Both the position numbers and the translations under genes were made by a program. The notes under the pieces were generated by a model. That model did not search any database and was not told where the DNA came from. It was given only the letters and a program-made list of their open reading frames with translations. Shown here piece after piece: positions 25,101 to 39,900 of a stretch of 64,000 nt of DNA. This DNA comes from Istiophorus platypterus (taxonomy: Eukaryota; Chordata; Actinopteri; Istiophoriformes; Istiophoridae): assembly GCA_016859345.1 (NCBI GenBank), contig CM029128.1, positions 21,827,604 through 21,891,603 of the forward strand, read 5' to 3'. Each line of letters opens with the position of its first letter. The first letter of the stretch is position 1.

Positions 25101-27802
25101 CTCATTGTGAAATATATATCTGCAGGTTTCGCTTTTTGTTCTCATTAAAGTATAAACCATGGATATTTTTGTATTTAATATTTTTGTATATTTTTTGATA
25201 ATCTACCCAGTGTAAATGTGATAGATTAACTAGTTGTTATTCAACAAATGTATTTTCTCATTTCTCTTCAGGTAACCAAGTCTAACACCAACCCAGATGA
25301 CCTTGGAGGATTGGCCAACCAGCTGACCAATGAGTTTGGAAATCTGGCTAATGAGGCCAAATATGCAGCCATGACTGCAGAGAATGATGAAGTAAATAAA
25401 ACCAAACATACCTCAGCGTGTCGTCTTCTCTTTTGATAGGCACTTTACAGGCCATGCCAGAACTGCATATCTCACTTTCCATTATTTTTATTACTTTTTT
25501 TGTTTCTAGATTGGTTCTCACATTAAGAAGCAGGTGGGTGAGCTGGGTTTCAGCTGCACAGGTCTGGTGACCAAAGCTGGAGCGCTGCAGTGCAGTCCAA
25601 ACGATTCGTTCACCAAGAAAGAGCTGATTGAAAGCGCCCGCAAAGTCTCTGAGAAGGTCAGAATACAACCAATCGCTTCACTTTTTCTTTTTTTTTTTTT
25701 TTCATTATTTTTGGAAATTTTATTTAACATCAGTAGTGAACAGATCACAGGAAACTAAGACTTGAGGAATGCAACCAATATATGTAAGCCAAGGGTGCAC
25801 ATTGAGGCTCTTTACTTCTTCACCTTCTCCTTCCATGTGAAATTTTTAACTGTGTATATACACATTAGCTTACTGCAGCTGTTCAAATACATTTCATTAG
25901 AAGTTTTGAAATTTCACTTTTTTCCTCTCAGACTTGTAGAGGTGGCCCATTCATGGGGTTTTAAAGGCACAAGTCCAATTTCCACTCATTACGGATTGGT
26001 CCTCTTCCTGCAGGTCTCGCATGTGCTGGCGTCCCTGCAGGCAGGAAACCGTGGCACCCAAGCCTGCATCACAGCAGCTAGCGCTGTGTCTGGAATCATC
26101 GCAGACCTCGACACCACCATCATGTTTGCCACTGCTGGTACTCTGAACAGAGAGAATGCAGAGACATTTGCTGACCACAGGTATCAATCACTACAGAAAC
26201 CATCTGTAGAGAGTCAAATTGAAACCAGAACATTCAGATTCTGTTGCAGAAGAAAGGACTCCATGGAGAATCCTGAATCACTGACATTTGGAGCTATACT
26301 AATAACTAAAAATTCCGCTTTGGAACAGGATCTTTCCCAATAGTATGTAATGTGGCTCAATTCATATATTTAGATAAGGCTCATGGTTTTTTTTTTAATT
26401 ATTTAATATTGTTGTTTTTTCAATATTTATATTTTTAGCGTCCTTTAATGAACACATTTCCCTAAGTCCTAGACATTTGTAGACTAAACATTATAGCAAA
26501 ACAGAGGAGGCAAGTCCATGGGAAAGTGGAGGGATCAGGCTAGTTCATACATGTCTCTAATACGAGCAGGGCAGAGAGGACTGAACGCTGTAACTGCCGT
26601 GCATGTAGGGTTTTTGTTTTTTTTTTTTTTTAAGGATAGCTACAGTTTTTTCTCCGGGCAAAATTGTGAAGGCTTTGACCTCACATAGCAGTTGCTGTAG
26701 TTAAACTGATTTGTTTTAAAATATGAAAAATAAACACTAGGAACACTTGTCAGACCAGTGAAAGAAATGGTTAAAAGAGAGATTGCACTGAGTGGTAATG
26801 AAGCTTGTCCGTAATAGCTGCTGACTTTGTTACCTTCTTGTGTGCAGAGAATGCATCCTGAAGACAGCTAAGGCGCTAGTCGAGGACACCAAGCTGCTGG
26901 TGTCTGGTGCTGGAGCCAGTCAGGAGAAACTGGCTCAGGCTGCCCAGTCCTCAGTGTCCACTATCACCAAACTGGCTGATGTGGTCAAACTGGGAGCTGC
27001 AAGTCTGGGCTCTGAAGACCCAGAGACCCAGGTATTGACCGCAGAAGTGCATGTCAGAAAAATGTTGCATGTTTGTTAGCTGTGCGTTTCTTCACGATCT
27101 CTCCTCACTGTAAAAAAAAGTGCTTGAAGTGCTCATCTAAGGAAGGGAACAGACAGTGATGCTATCTTTGGTGCAGTCTATAGAGGGGAGAGGCACAGAA
27201 CGCTCGCTTTCAGGCCTCTAAAGGATGCAACTTGATAAACACACATGCAGCCCCTGGTATAGGACACAGCTGCTCCTTTATTTGTCACTTCAAACATGAA
27301 GCCATCAGGTTAAACTGTAAAGTACTCTTATGCACTTTGCAGGTAGTCCTGATCAATGCTGTGAAAGATGTGGCTAAAGCTCTGGCTAACCTCATCAGCA
27401 CCACCAAAGCAGCTGCAGGCAAACCACATGATGATCCTAGCATGCTGCAGCTTAAGAACTCTGCTAAGGTAAGATACAAAACCCAAAGTCATATGAGACT
27501 CATCTGTTCCTCTACAGCAACACTCTGCTTTACATGTTATGTAGCTGAGAAAGAAGATCATACTCTGAAGACTTTCTTACCTGACCAATCAGTGTTTTTG
27601 AAGTAGGCCTGTGGCTTGATTGTTAGTTTTGAAGTCATAAAAATTTTCGGATGTGACCCCCCCAATTCAGACCTTTGAAAGGTGTGGTTTAAAGGGGGGG
27701 GGCTTGAGTTGGAACTTAGTTGCAATTTCAATGGCGCGCTCGTTCAGTCCAGAGTCTGCCTGGATGCTCATTCTGAGTTGAAATGTCACATTCAAACACA
27801 CA

Positions 27803-27878
<76 letters not shown>

Positions 27879-27904
27879 CACACTCACACACTCAACACAC
27901 TCAA

Positions 27905-27950
<46 letters not shown>

Positions 27951-30900
27951 ACACAGCATGTGAAGACAAGAGAACAGACATCTCAGCCACAGGGTACACT
28001 ATGCACTTCTCCCTGGTAATGCTGTATTTTTTGAGATTGAGAAACCATATACATGCTGTGAGAAGTACTGTATTCTGTATTGAAAATAGAATCAAGATGT
28101 GTTTGTATTAATTTAAAAATTATCAGCGAGTACATTTTTCTTGCCATCAGTCTAATCTATGGTCATATGATCTGGCCTGTTGTTGTAGGTGATGGTGACC
28201 AATGTCACATCCCTCCTGAAGACAGTGAAGGCAGTGGAGGATGAAGCCACAAAGGGCACCAGAGCTCTGGAGGCCACTATTGAACACATCAAACAGGAGC
28301 TAGCGGTGAGTAATTACACTCGTGAAATGGAAACGTTGTGTTAGCAATATCTTTGACAAGATTTTGAATAAATCTTTCTATATTACTCCAACCAGTGTGA
28401 GATGTTATGGCCTAGTACCAACTGAAACTAGGCCCCTTCTAGCTCAAAGGACTATTGAAAATTGTGATCCTGTGTCTAATTCTATAGCATAAATTCACTT
28501 AGTTATGAGTTATCTCACTAACAGTCCCCTGGTATTACCATACAGGTGTTCAGCAGTTCTGACCCACCACCAAAGACGACCGCACCAGAGGAGTTCATTC
28601 GCATGACTAAGGGAATCACTATGGCAACAGCAAAGGCAGTGGCTGCTGGGAACTCTTGTCGTCAGGAAGACATCATTGCCACAGCCAACCTTAGTAGAAG
28701 GGCCATCGCTGACATGCTGCACTCCTGCAAGGTGCACAGGAGCTTGAAGTCATGAGTTCACGATACACTATCTGTTGGTCAATGGTCAATTTGAGCAAAA
28801 TGTCTCACAGTTTGAGCTCTTGAATGTTTGAGAACAAAAACTATTCAGAAACATACAGGGTTGACAATTTGAGTGACTGTGATTCTAATTTGTTTTTAGA
28901 ATATTGTAACACCTTGATAGTAATGCATGCAGAGATAATTACATATCAGCCATCTTTGTAACTCCTTACGATATTGCTTACATTTACACTGTCAATTTAA
29001 GCACTGCATTTTAACTCAAAAAATTGCTCTTCTGCTTAAGCTGTCAGTGTTTAGTTCCAATTTTGATTTCTGTCTGGTTGCCCTTTCAGCAAGCGGCCTA
29101 TCACCCAGAGGTCAGCAAAGAGGTCCAGATGAGAGCTCTGCGCTACGGCAATGAATGTGCTACTGGATATCTGGGACTGCTGGAGCATGTTTTAGTGGTA
29201 AGACATCATTACCCACAAACGCAAATACACACTAACTCTCTACATTCAGTTCTTCACACGGCTTCACACAAAACCACTAAGAAACATGTGGACATGGATG
29301 TGATCACTTACTAGTTTAGCAGGAAAATTGGATACATAAGATGGCCACCTCTAGCTATTTTGGTGCCCTTTGGATTTATTAACCAGCAGCTGCAGTTACT
29401 ACTTACTCTTCAGAATACAATTCCTCTATCCTTCCTGTCTATTGAAAACCATGTATTTTAAAGGTTTCTGATAAATTGAAGGATTATTGTTCCTTTATGG
29501 GTTAAGAAAATGCTCCAATTTCTTAAAATAAATATACTATTTTAAAACTCCTTTGATTCAGCTGCAAAATGCATCGTCACAAAGTTTAAAATATTTTGGG
29601 TTTTTTTGGGGGGGTTTTTTTGTTTTTTTGTTTTTTTTTTTTTTTACTGGGCTTATGAAACATTGACTTTTACCCAGCTAACACTGCTAGCTTGCCATTC
29701 AGAGTAATCCTTCAATCTGAGCCCAGCAGGTTTTATAGCGCTCTAGTATTAGTTTCATTGCTACTATTACTCCATTTTAATGTTAACATAAGACAACATA
29801 CCTCTATACTGGGCTTTCTCTTTTTCTCCTTGCACCCCTGAAGGCTTTGACCATGACATTAAAAAATAACTTGAGCTAATAATAACTGATGAAATTGAAG
29901 ATGATGGATACCATCAAATGGTATCCATCATCTTCAGGAGAGCACATTGTCATTGACTGACGGTAGAGGTGGTTGCAGTATCTATAGATTTGTAATAAAA
30001 TTAATAATATATTAATAATAAAATTATGCTAGTGGCATATTCCACTTTTGTTGCACCCACCCTGACTTTCTGCGCCCCAGGCAACCACCTGTGTTGGCCA
30101 TTCCACGAGCCGGCCCTGATTTAGAATAAACAGCAGTAGCCACAGTGAAGAATAGTGAATGAATCCTAAAACATTCTGAATATCATCCTGAAGTGTGAAA
30201 TCATTTCATTGGTAACCAGCATCAAGCAACTACTCTCTAAAAAATAATGGAGGTTCGTTTTATAATACATGTGATTTTCCTCTGTCTTATGGAAAAACCT
30301 GCTGTCAATAAATCAATTGAAATCCAACTCCATCATAAAACACTCATCAGGCTCAGTAGTGGCTTAGTGGATATCACTACGTAAAACATAGTAAATAAAC
30401 AAACGCAGGTCTTATCACAGATCTTACATGGGGCAGCATAAGTGATAAGCCATGTCTCCTTAAAAATGCAGTGCAAGAAGAAAGAAAATAAATATAATAA
30501 TATCATAGTGCTGTGTCCTCATGGTTGATAGGCTCCTTTCTGAGGGGTCTAAGGGCCATCTACCTTGGGGAGTTGTGTATGACCTGCATTGAATAAACGC
30601 TTCCCCCTCTTAAGATTCAGAGTGGCTACAGAAAATGTTCAGACCCCTCCACTTTTTGCACACTTTATTGTATTGTTCATTTAATTGTAAATGGATAAAA
30701 AGGCATTCACTCTCTATTCAGTAACCCACAATGACAAAGTCAATACATGTTTTTATACATTAATTCAGATTTATTAAAAAAGAAACACCAATCTCTGATT
30801 AATAAAAGTACAGAGACCCTTAGTTCAGGAACTTGTAGAAAAAAACGAATTACAATGACAACTTTGAGTCTTCTTGAGTAAATTTTTTTTTTCAAACTTT

Positions 30901-33900
30901 GCACACTGAGTTTTGGCAGTTGTTCCCATTTTTGTTTGCGGATCATCCCCAGCCCCATCAGATTGGAAAGAAGCTTCTCTGAGCTGCCATCTTCAGGTCT
31001 CTCCACATGGTGGGGCCATGTTTACGGGCTTTATGACTAGATTTTGACTGAGCCACTCAAGAACACTCAGAGACATGTCCTGAAGCACTTGAGCATCATC
31101 TTTGAAGTATGCTTCAGGTCACTGTGGAGCTGACAGGCTGAACTGTCGCCTCATTCTCAGGTCATGTGCACTCCAGAGCAGGTATTCTTCGATCACCTCT
31201 CTGTATTCAGCATGTCTTCACTTTATCATCATAGGTCATTCGGTAAAACTGCGATTTTTTTTTTTTTTTACATTTAAAAATTAAATCTATGACAATAAAA
31301 AATAAAGTGTGTAAAAATTAAAGGAGTCTGAAGACAGTCTGAAGCCACTGTACACTGTGTATGTATTCAGATATATTTAAAAGGCAAAATGTGGTCCTGG
31401 AGACACCGCCTGTAACGGGAACTACCCCACAGAGGTGGGTTTGAGAACTTTAGCTGATCATAGTGACTGAAACGTCACTTCCTGGGTATGTTTTTGTTTT
31501 CACATTTTACCACTCTGTACCTCAGAATGCTGTATTACTTAGTGGGAGAAGTTATTGTGCACTCATCCCAACTACTCTGAGATGTGTAGCATACCACACT
31601 GACTGGCACAGCTGTTCAAAGGGTCTGAACTGAGTAATGCTCTTGACCTTGCATACATGACCTCTTTGCTGGTCATTGTGATTGTGCTTTTAAACTAGAG
31701 CCATAAAGGAGCCTTTTAAAAGCACTGACTATAGTGGTGTATAGAAAACCTGAATGGTAACATCTTTTTCCTTAACACTTTTTCTAATATTCTAAGTTTT
31801 TATTTTCTCTTTAGCAACATCCTATACTACACTATGACATTTACACACATTAACACCAAGAATCTGTCCTGTTTTACAGCTGTCTGTACCTGTTGACAAG
31901 TGGGGTAGAGTTGCACTTGAGCATAGTGTTGGTGCCTTGCTCAGTGGCACCTCAGTTGTACCAATAACAATCACTAGTAAAAATTTATTCCACTAGTTCT
32001 GAGATCAAACCTTCTAGCCAAGAGGCTCAACATTTTAAGTCGCACCAACTCCTGAATCTTCTGTACAGGCAACTGAAAAATGAAACTCTTTGCACATGTT
32101 GTTAATGCAGGACATCTTTTGTCTGCAAAATATTTGAAAAATGTGAAATCCTTAACTTGCTATGCCTATGAAAATGTAGAGATTTTACAATCTCATGGCT
32201 GTCATTGCCATTAAATGAACAAAACGTTTGAAGTGTGCAATGATAGCGTTTACAGCACAACGGCTGCATGGTCACAAACTTCCCCTCTATATGCCTGATG
32301 TCAGCTGTTGTATTTGATAACCTCTTTTCTTTCCTTTTCCCAATGCCCTGTCAATGTTATTTTAATCTTGTGGCTCACTGCTGTCGGTGCAAGCCGGTGA
32401 GTACCCTGCATGATTGACCTGCGCAAGTGTGGGGATGCACTGGTTGAACACCGTCAGCAGCATGTTAGCAGATGTCAGAGCAGCTCTGCTTATAGACAGG
32501 AAGGGACATGAAGGATAACCTGCCTTGTTTTATAAGGCAAGTTATCCAAATACCCCCTTCCTGTTGTTCCAGTTGTAGGCAAAGACTGTCAGAGTCAAGA
32601 CACTGAAGGAGTCTGACTCAGCTGGAGATATTTGAACATATCCTGAGACAGTCACTAGTGGTCATATATATTTAGACTGATGTTAGACTTGACTGTCCAG
32701 TCACACTGTCAGCTGATTGTCTTTCTGTTCTGACCATTTGGGGATGGGAAGATCAGATTACATGTTTGTGTTGGTCTCACTGCTGTTTCAGTGCTGTTTT
32801 GGTGACCTCTCTGTCAGCTACAGTAAGAGGTTTTCCACTCTCCATGCCTCTGTTTTGTCCATGGTTTTTCAGAATTGTGTGGTTCAGAGCAAATCAGTCT
32901 GCTGAAGATTGGAGTCTGGTGATCAAATTTTAAATGTTATTTATACATGGAAAAATTGCAAATTGTGTGCCACAGTTTGTTGCAAACCTTGGAATGAATG
33001 TTAATTTCCTGCTTTAACATTCAGGTGAAGCCGCAGCCCAGTATTCCTGCACCTTACTTTCACAGTCAACACAGGCTTATAACATTGATTAGAAGTGAAA
33101 AAAAAAGTTATTCATTTTTAAAGATTAAAGACAAACATAAATCAAATACCTGAACTTGACAGTTCATTCTTGGTCTTAGAAACAGCAGTTGCTAAAGCAA
33201 TCTCTACTTACAGTCCACCTAGTAGCTTTTTCTTGAGCTTTTGGCCATATCACATAATTTCACTTGCCATGAAACTGTAATTGGTCAAATTTTCCATCAT
33301 TCAGAGCACCCATGGTGGCTGAAAAGTTGAGTCATTGAACATAGTACAGACTTGACACACACACAGTTAGAGATGAAAGTACACCTGTGCTCTGAAGAAA
33401 ACTGTAATAACTAAATTGCATCTCCAGTAAAAATCCCCTCTGAGAATTTTATCCCTTTAATGTAAACTGGTTGATATTTGATTTCACTTTGATATTCAGG
33501 TATATTTTGTACTAATGAGTGTCAAAAAAAATCTTAATTGCATTCACTGTGATTAAGTTTACAGTACCATAAATGAAACAGTCTAATGTTTGCTGAGCAT
33601 GGGATCTAATCTTGTGGTCTTGCCCTCTGATGGCCTGAACAGAACCACCCTGTTTTCACACTCAAGTCTATCTGGTCCTTGACCTCTGTAGGAAATACAG
33701 CACTCCTACTGACCTGCCGATCATGTTGCTCATGGACATGGTTTGGTTTTTGCTGATGTTTTGCCATCAAATGAACACACAGCATAGTGAGACTTCTTAC
33801 TTTTAAACCTCATGGCATCACAAAGGAAACAACCTTTTTTTAGAATTGATGCATGGAGTTGTTTGTATTTGTGTGACACAAAACACCCCATACATCCCAT

Positions 33901-36900
33901 TTGCTTTAGTCTAACATTGTCTCAGCAGTGGAGTTCAGGTAATGATGTGCTTTCAGGATTGTTTTGTCTTAACATGTTTGTACCAGTTTGTTGGTGTGCA
34001 GTATGTGGATGTGTTTGTGTTTGGCCCACAGCATGCATTCCTTTGCAGTTACGTCCTTGCCTCTATCTTCTCATGACAACACATCTGAATAAACTTGAGC
34101 TGGGTATGGGCTGAGCCCTGTTAATGCCCTGCACCTGTCACACACTGCTCCAACCTGAATACTGCATGTCCACCTAGGACAAATCTGAGGACACCAACTG
34201 AAACACATCCAAACCCAAATCAAACTAGTTTACCAGTTTTTTCAATCATTTATGAGATAGGTCTAACATTAGTTTGAATATTAGGGATAGAGGTTGACTC
34301 TCTCATTTCCTCTCTATGTTCAGTGTTTCATGTGAGTGTTCGATGTTTCATCTTAGTGTCCCTGCTGACACAGTCAGAAATCTGGGTTTATATTTTATAT
34401 GTAAGTATAATACTAACGTCACATCGTCATCCCCGGAAATCTCTTCATTGCACATAATATATAAAAATTGGTGTTTGAGGAAATTAAATTAGGGTTAATA
34501 TAATTTAATCCCACACATTCAAAGCCGCCCAGCAAGAACATAAAGTCTCACAGTCAATAGAGTATATGCATGTGGGCTGCTTCTACAATTGAGCCTTCTA
34601 ATGACCAAACAAAAACTGAAAAAAATGTAGAAAGCTATTTCATTATTGAGCAAAGAAAAAGAATCACAGAGAATTCAGCATGAATATTTTACACACTGAT
34701 AAAGGCTACACAGTAGAGAGAGAAGCAGCATGGAGCTAAACGGAATGCTTGACTTTAAGGGCCCATAGGTTTATTCTGTTAAACCAGTGATATTAATTTA
34801 AAAAAAAAAAAAAAAAGTTCAAAGCTCTCTGTTGTAAATCTGGGGGTGAAGTCCAGGGGCCAGATGAATACATCTCTTTGTAGTTTCACAACTAAAACTG
34901 TATGCAAAAAGACATAAATATGCACTTGCACTGTATTCCCCATATTAAGAGAGCTGCCTCGGTTTTATATATCTCAATCATTGTGGAACTGTGCAGACTA
35001 CTGAATGCTGACAAAAACTACAAGAGTAGTGTCATTAGTTTTGTCTCATCGGCGGCATTCTACAACAATTCCACGTGACCGTTATCCAGGGTTTTTGGCT
35101 TTTCACATGAATGGTGTCATTAATTTATCACATTTACCTGTAAACCATCATCTGCAGTGCTATCTCAGGTCATTAGTTTGTAGCACTCACATCGCAACAG
35201 ACTCGGCAGGTGCTTCACAGTAAAGGGTAAAATGAAAAAAACACAGAAATAAAATGATGCCTCCAATGAAAATAAAACAGGAGAATATCACACAAGTTTA
35301 ATTAATGTACTTTGATTGGCACATTACATGTAGCTTTATAGACTACAGAAAGATCAGTGAAATTTACAACCTAAACAACAGTTTTATTTTTAAATTCTGT
35401 CTCCACCTCATTTTTCATCTACACCTAATCATATCACCTTATCACTCTAGAAAACCATGTGTACTTTGGACTATGTTTAAATTCTGGTTTCAGAAATAGC
35501 GGTTTATGTGTGGAAAGTGAATATGGATAGTTTTGTGTGAACATGTGGTCCCTGTTGTTGATGGCCACTATGATTTACACTTAGGGTCCAAGTGTTAAAT
35601 GTGCAAGTGCAACAGCCAATGCAAGGTGGTAGGTCTGTGGCACATGGACTTTGTGGGTGTCACTAATTCCACCTGCTTTTTTGGTTTGTGTGTGTGCTCC
35701 AGATCAAAAAGACTATCTAAAGCCAAGTTGTAATGTTTTGTTAAGTAGCAACAACAAATGGCAAATCAACCTCTCCAGGAATTAGATTGTTGTGTGAATG
35801 GTACAGAACTGTACTGTATACAGGACCATAAATCTGCAGCCAGAGGCAGATCTTTTCTTGTGGATGAGGATAGAGATCAATAATGTTAAAAAAAGAAAAA
35901 AACTAGATGAAGCTGTTATGAATGGTAAATCCGAGCCTATTTCAGTATCATTTCACTCGTGTCATAAATGTTCACGTCATACTGTAAAATGTGACACATC
36001 AGCATTTGCACTGTACTGCATTTAAAGAATAAAGCATTAAAATGCTACTTTTGCTAAAAAGGGAGTTTAAAAAGGCAGCAATGACACACAGATCAATGAA
36101 GACTGATTTACTGACATTCCTTCTTTAAACACATTTAATGTTTATAATGGCAATTTGAACTCATCCGCTGGTTTGAGACAGATTAGTTAAAAACTTTTAT
36201 TTACATTGTAAGAATTATTCCATTATTACTGCGTCTTTGCTTTGTGTATTTAGTTGGCTGCTGTTGATAAAATTGCCACAGTCGCAGCAGACTGACACAG
36301 ATGTGGCTCTAAGTGAACCACCCACCTCTCCCCTCCCCATTTGTGGCCCTCCTCACCTGTGCACTTTGTGCAGTGTGGGACACCAAAATATCACATAGTA
36401 AGGAAAATACCAAACTGTTAAAGCACTGCTTGTGTTGATAATTGCACTGCCACCAAAAAGGTTGAACTAAAGGTTGTGATTTTTTTTTTTTTCCTTCATT
36501 CACAGATCATCCAGAAACCATCTCATGATCTTAAGCAACAGTTGGCCACCTACTCCAAGCGGGTGGCAGGCTCCGTCACTGAGCTCATCCAGGCTGCTGA
36601 GGCCATGAAAGGTATTTTAACCTTTGACCTCTTCAACAGCAGAATGACAGCAAGGCAAAACTACACTCCCAAGAGTGTCTGTCTGTGGCTTAATTTACAT
36701 TGAACGTTGTCAGTGTCCTTGTTGATCTTATGCACTTGGATAGTTGTAAGGACACCAACCTTTACCAAGCATTTGATATCAGCTTTGGACTTTTACCAAC
36801 TAAAATATTCACAACACACATCTTGATGGCATTTTGAAAAATAATTATGTTGATGTACCATTTTAGATAAGAAATTACAATAAATCAAGTTGAAATTCTG

Positions 36901-39900
36901 ACTTTATAACCCCAGTAGAAGTATCAGTAAATTAAAACATATTGCATGTCAGACATGCTCAAGGGCTGGCAAATATCCCCCCTAGAGTTCTACAGTTTCA
37001 CACAACTCCTCTCTGGGATCCTCCTCTTACAACCCAAGTACAAATAACGAACTCAAGACAATTCCATGAACGCATCATTGGTCAAATGGAGTCACCCTCA
37101 GAGCTTTATATCACATATTAATGTCGCCCTGCTCCAGTTTAAGAGACAGCAACTGAATCTTGAATCATGACTTCATCCAACACAAGATGGAAGTGGGAAT
37201 GCCATAGAGGCTCTGACAGATGAAATGGCTGTGATTTATGTACAAGGTTGAGTTTCAACAGGATTCTCTCCATTCCAAATCCAGCATTTTATTTACCTAA
37301 CTAAAGTAATAAATATGTTAAACTTAAAGATCCTGTTGTGATCTGTAATCGGCTTATGTTGGCAGGGAGGGCAAAATCATAAAATGACAACCCTTTAGCT
37401 CCAACCTGAAAATGAGATGGACAACAGAAGATATGAAATGCTGGCGAAATTTCCCTGACACATTGGGAGATTCACTGTCAATGAACACCTTGCCCCAAAA
37501 TCACCAGATATTAAAATAAACAATGTTTATACTGTATATTGATTGAAGTTGCCAAACTATATCGGATAATCCATTTGACCTGTGATATTATAAAATAAAG
37601 GGCACGCTAATCAGGCCACTGACTGTGTTCTTCTTTGATAATGATGCAGCTCAGTCAGGATTGTCCATTATATATTAATTTGTCAAATTCATATGTAGTG
37701 AGGGGTATATCTGGAAGTAAGCCTTCAGTTACAGAGGATTGGCAGAGGACAATCAACTTGTGTACAAGGGGAAATAAAATGATGTGAATCCACCATGTAA
37801 AGTGGTCCCAGGCTGTAAAAAAAACTTTTGTATAAGTAGCAGAGCTTTAAAATGAATTCTAAAAGATACTGCGAGCCATATTATCACTACCGTTATACCC
37901 TATTTGGTCCGTTAAAAATCCTGGGGAAGAGTGTAAAATATTGGGTGTTTACAGGCACAAATTGAGCCAGCATTGTTGGTGTGTGTTTTAGGCACAGAGT
38001 GGGTGGACCCTGAGGATCCCACCGTCATCGCAGAGAACGAGCTATTGGGAGCAGCGGCAGCTATTGAAGCAGCTGCCAAGAAACTGGAGCAGCTGAGGCC
38101 CAGGACCAAACCCAAGGTTAGGGGGCTTTTTACAGAGCAGCAGCATTCTCACTGAGCCTGTTAACCTCACCACAGGGTCACACACAGTGCGTGTGCCCCA
38201 TGTCTTCTGGGCTGTCAGCTCCTCCTACCATGATTGATGGCCGTCCCACAGAAATTACCCTGTTAATATTTTAATATTCCTCCATTTTAAAGTTAATCTT
38301 TATTCCATGCTGTGGATTAGCCCTGTTAACTTTTTTAAGGATGGGGCCCTTTTTCTCTGTACGCAAAACCGTAGAACACATAGTGTTTATTGATGGTTGG
38401 TTTCCCTCTTTTGTTAACAGGAGGCAGATGAGAGCTTGAACTTTGAGGAGCAGATTTTGGAGGCAGCCAAGTCAATCGCTGCAGCTACCAGTGCTCTGGT
38501 CAAAGCTGCCTCAGCAGCACAGAGGGAGCTGGTGGCTCAAGGGAAGGTTTGTCTGAACCCACCTAAAGGATACATATTCCATGAAATCTACAAGAGCAGG
38601 CAACCTATACATCCTCCGCATTGAAATGTTTAGCTGTTTGTCCAGTGTTGCACAATGTAATTTGCCTTACCAAACAACTCAAAACATGGTTACATAATAA
38701 CATCCGATAGTCCATTTTAGGAATGTAAATCTCTTTCCAACTAAAACAGCTGAACAAACATATATATTAGACATACCAACCCTAAAAAGTAATAACATAC
38801 AGAAAAATATGTATATATTTTTCAAACCTTGTATTTTTCTATAGATGTAGCATCCCAAACACTGTTGAAACACCATTACTGTGATGCAGATGTGAAGGGT
38901 GGTAATACATGAGATTTTGGAAGCCCTTCTCTATTAAGTTTAATTTGCCCGTCCATGTCATTCACCCCCCAAAAAAAAAACCACCATCTTGTTTCCCATA
39001 TTCCCTTCTGTGCATTTTACATTTATGAGCTCAAAGAATGTGTTGGCAACATAGACTCGTAATGATATAATGATAATAAACCCAGTATGATTCTGAGCCA
39101 GTTTTCCTGTATTTTCAGGTGGGAGCGATCCCAGCCAATGCGGTGGATGATGGACAGTGGTCTCAGGGTCTGATTTCAGCTGTAAGTCTCTTCGATCAAG
39201 GAAAATTTAATTTTCAAATTGAAGAGTGAAACAACTTCACATTGATGCCTTTGACTCCTCAGGCTCGGATGGTTGCTGCAGCAACCAATAACTTGTGTGA
39301 GGCAGCTAACTCTGCGGTGCAGGGACACGCCAGTGAGGAGAAACTCATCTCATCAGCCAAGCAGGTGGCAGCCTCCACCGCTCAGCTGCTGGTGGCCTGT
39401 AAGGTCAAGGCTGACCAAGACTCCCAGACTATGAAGAGGCTCCAGGTCAGTACTGCATGTTAATGCCATCAAGCTCTTTCACACAGGCCCACTGTTGTCT
39501 GTTATATGTAATATGCTTTTTACTGTAGCACTCCAGAACATGTATTTAGTTCTCTGCCAAATAAAGGCCAGAACTGCAACTGTCAGTACGGAAACTGAGA
39601 CGTCAGTCACCCCTGTAAACCGCTGTAGGCACAAAGGGGTAGAAAAAGTGGCGGAATACAGAAGGTGGCATCATTGGTGTCTAGAGTTGCTAACACACAT
39701 TTGTTCTGTGCCAAGGACAAAAAGAGCCGTTGGTACCTTTTAGTTCTGACCAACTTAGTTTTCACTTAATACACGAAATACGTATCATCAGGAGGAAACA
39801 TGAAGTCATATAAACTGAAAACTAACTCAAGCATTGGACAGTTTTAGAATGATCATATGATGCAAAAAATAAAACCTATACATCACCTATACAGTTGGCT

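Larger units (their letters stand above)
29198..36505. other. tln1 intron, 7.3 kb, longest in window
   Basis: Holds a T/G homopolymer tract (about 29600-29645), a perfect 18-bp hairpin (29897-29935), a Tc1 relic (30618-31350) and a copy of repeat family B (about 36060-36310). The open frames at 32717-32905, 33812-34114, 35005-35223 and 35798-36025 resemble nothing I know and look like chance frames. I see no host gene inside. Confidence 0.65.

Noticed and set aside
25762..26343. 193-codon open frame as a separate gene
   Set aside because: Only its middle (26014-26180) is coding, as a talin exon. The rest is intron read through by chance.
32380..32410. Possible cassette exon in the 7.3-kb talin intron ending at a GTGAGT donor
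   Set aside because: The donor-like AAGCCGGTGAGT lacks a matching acceptor and coding frame.
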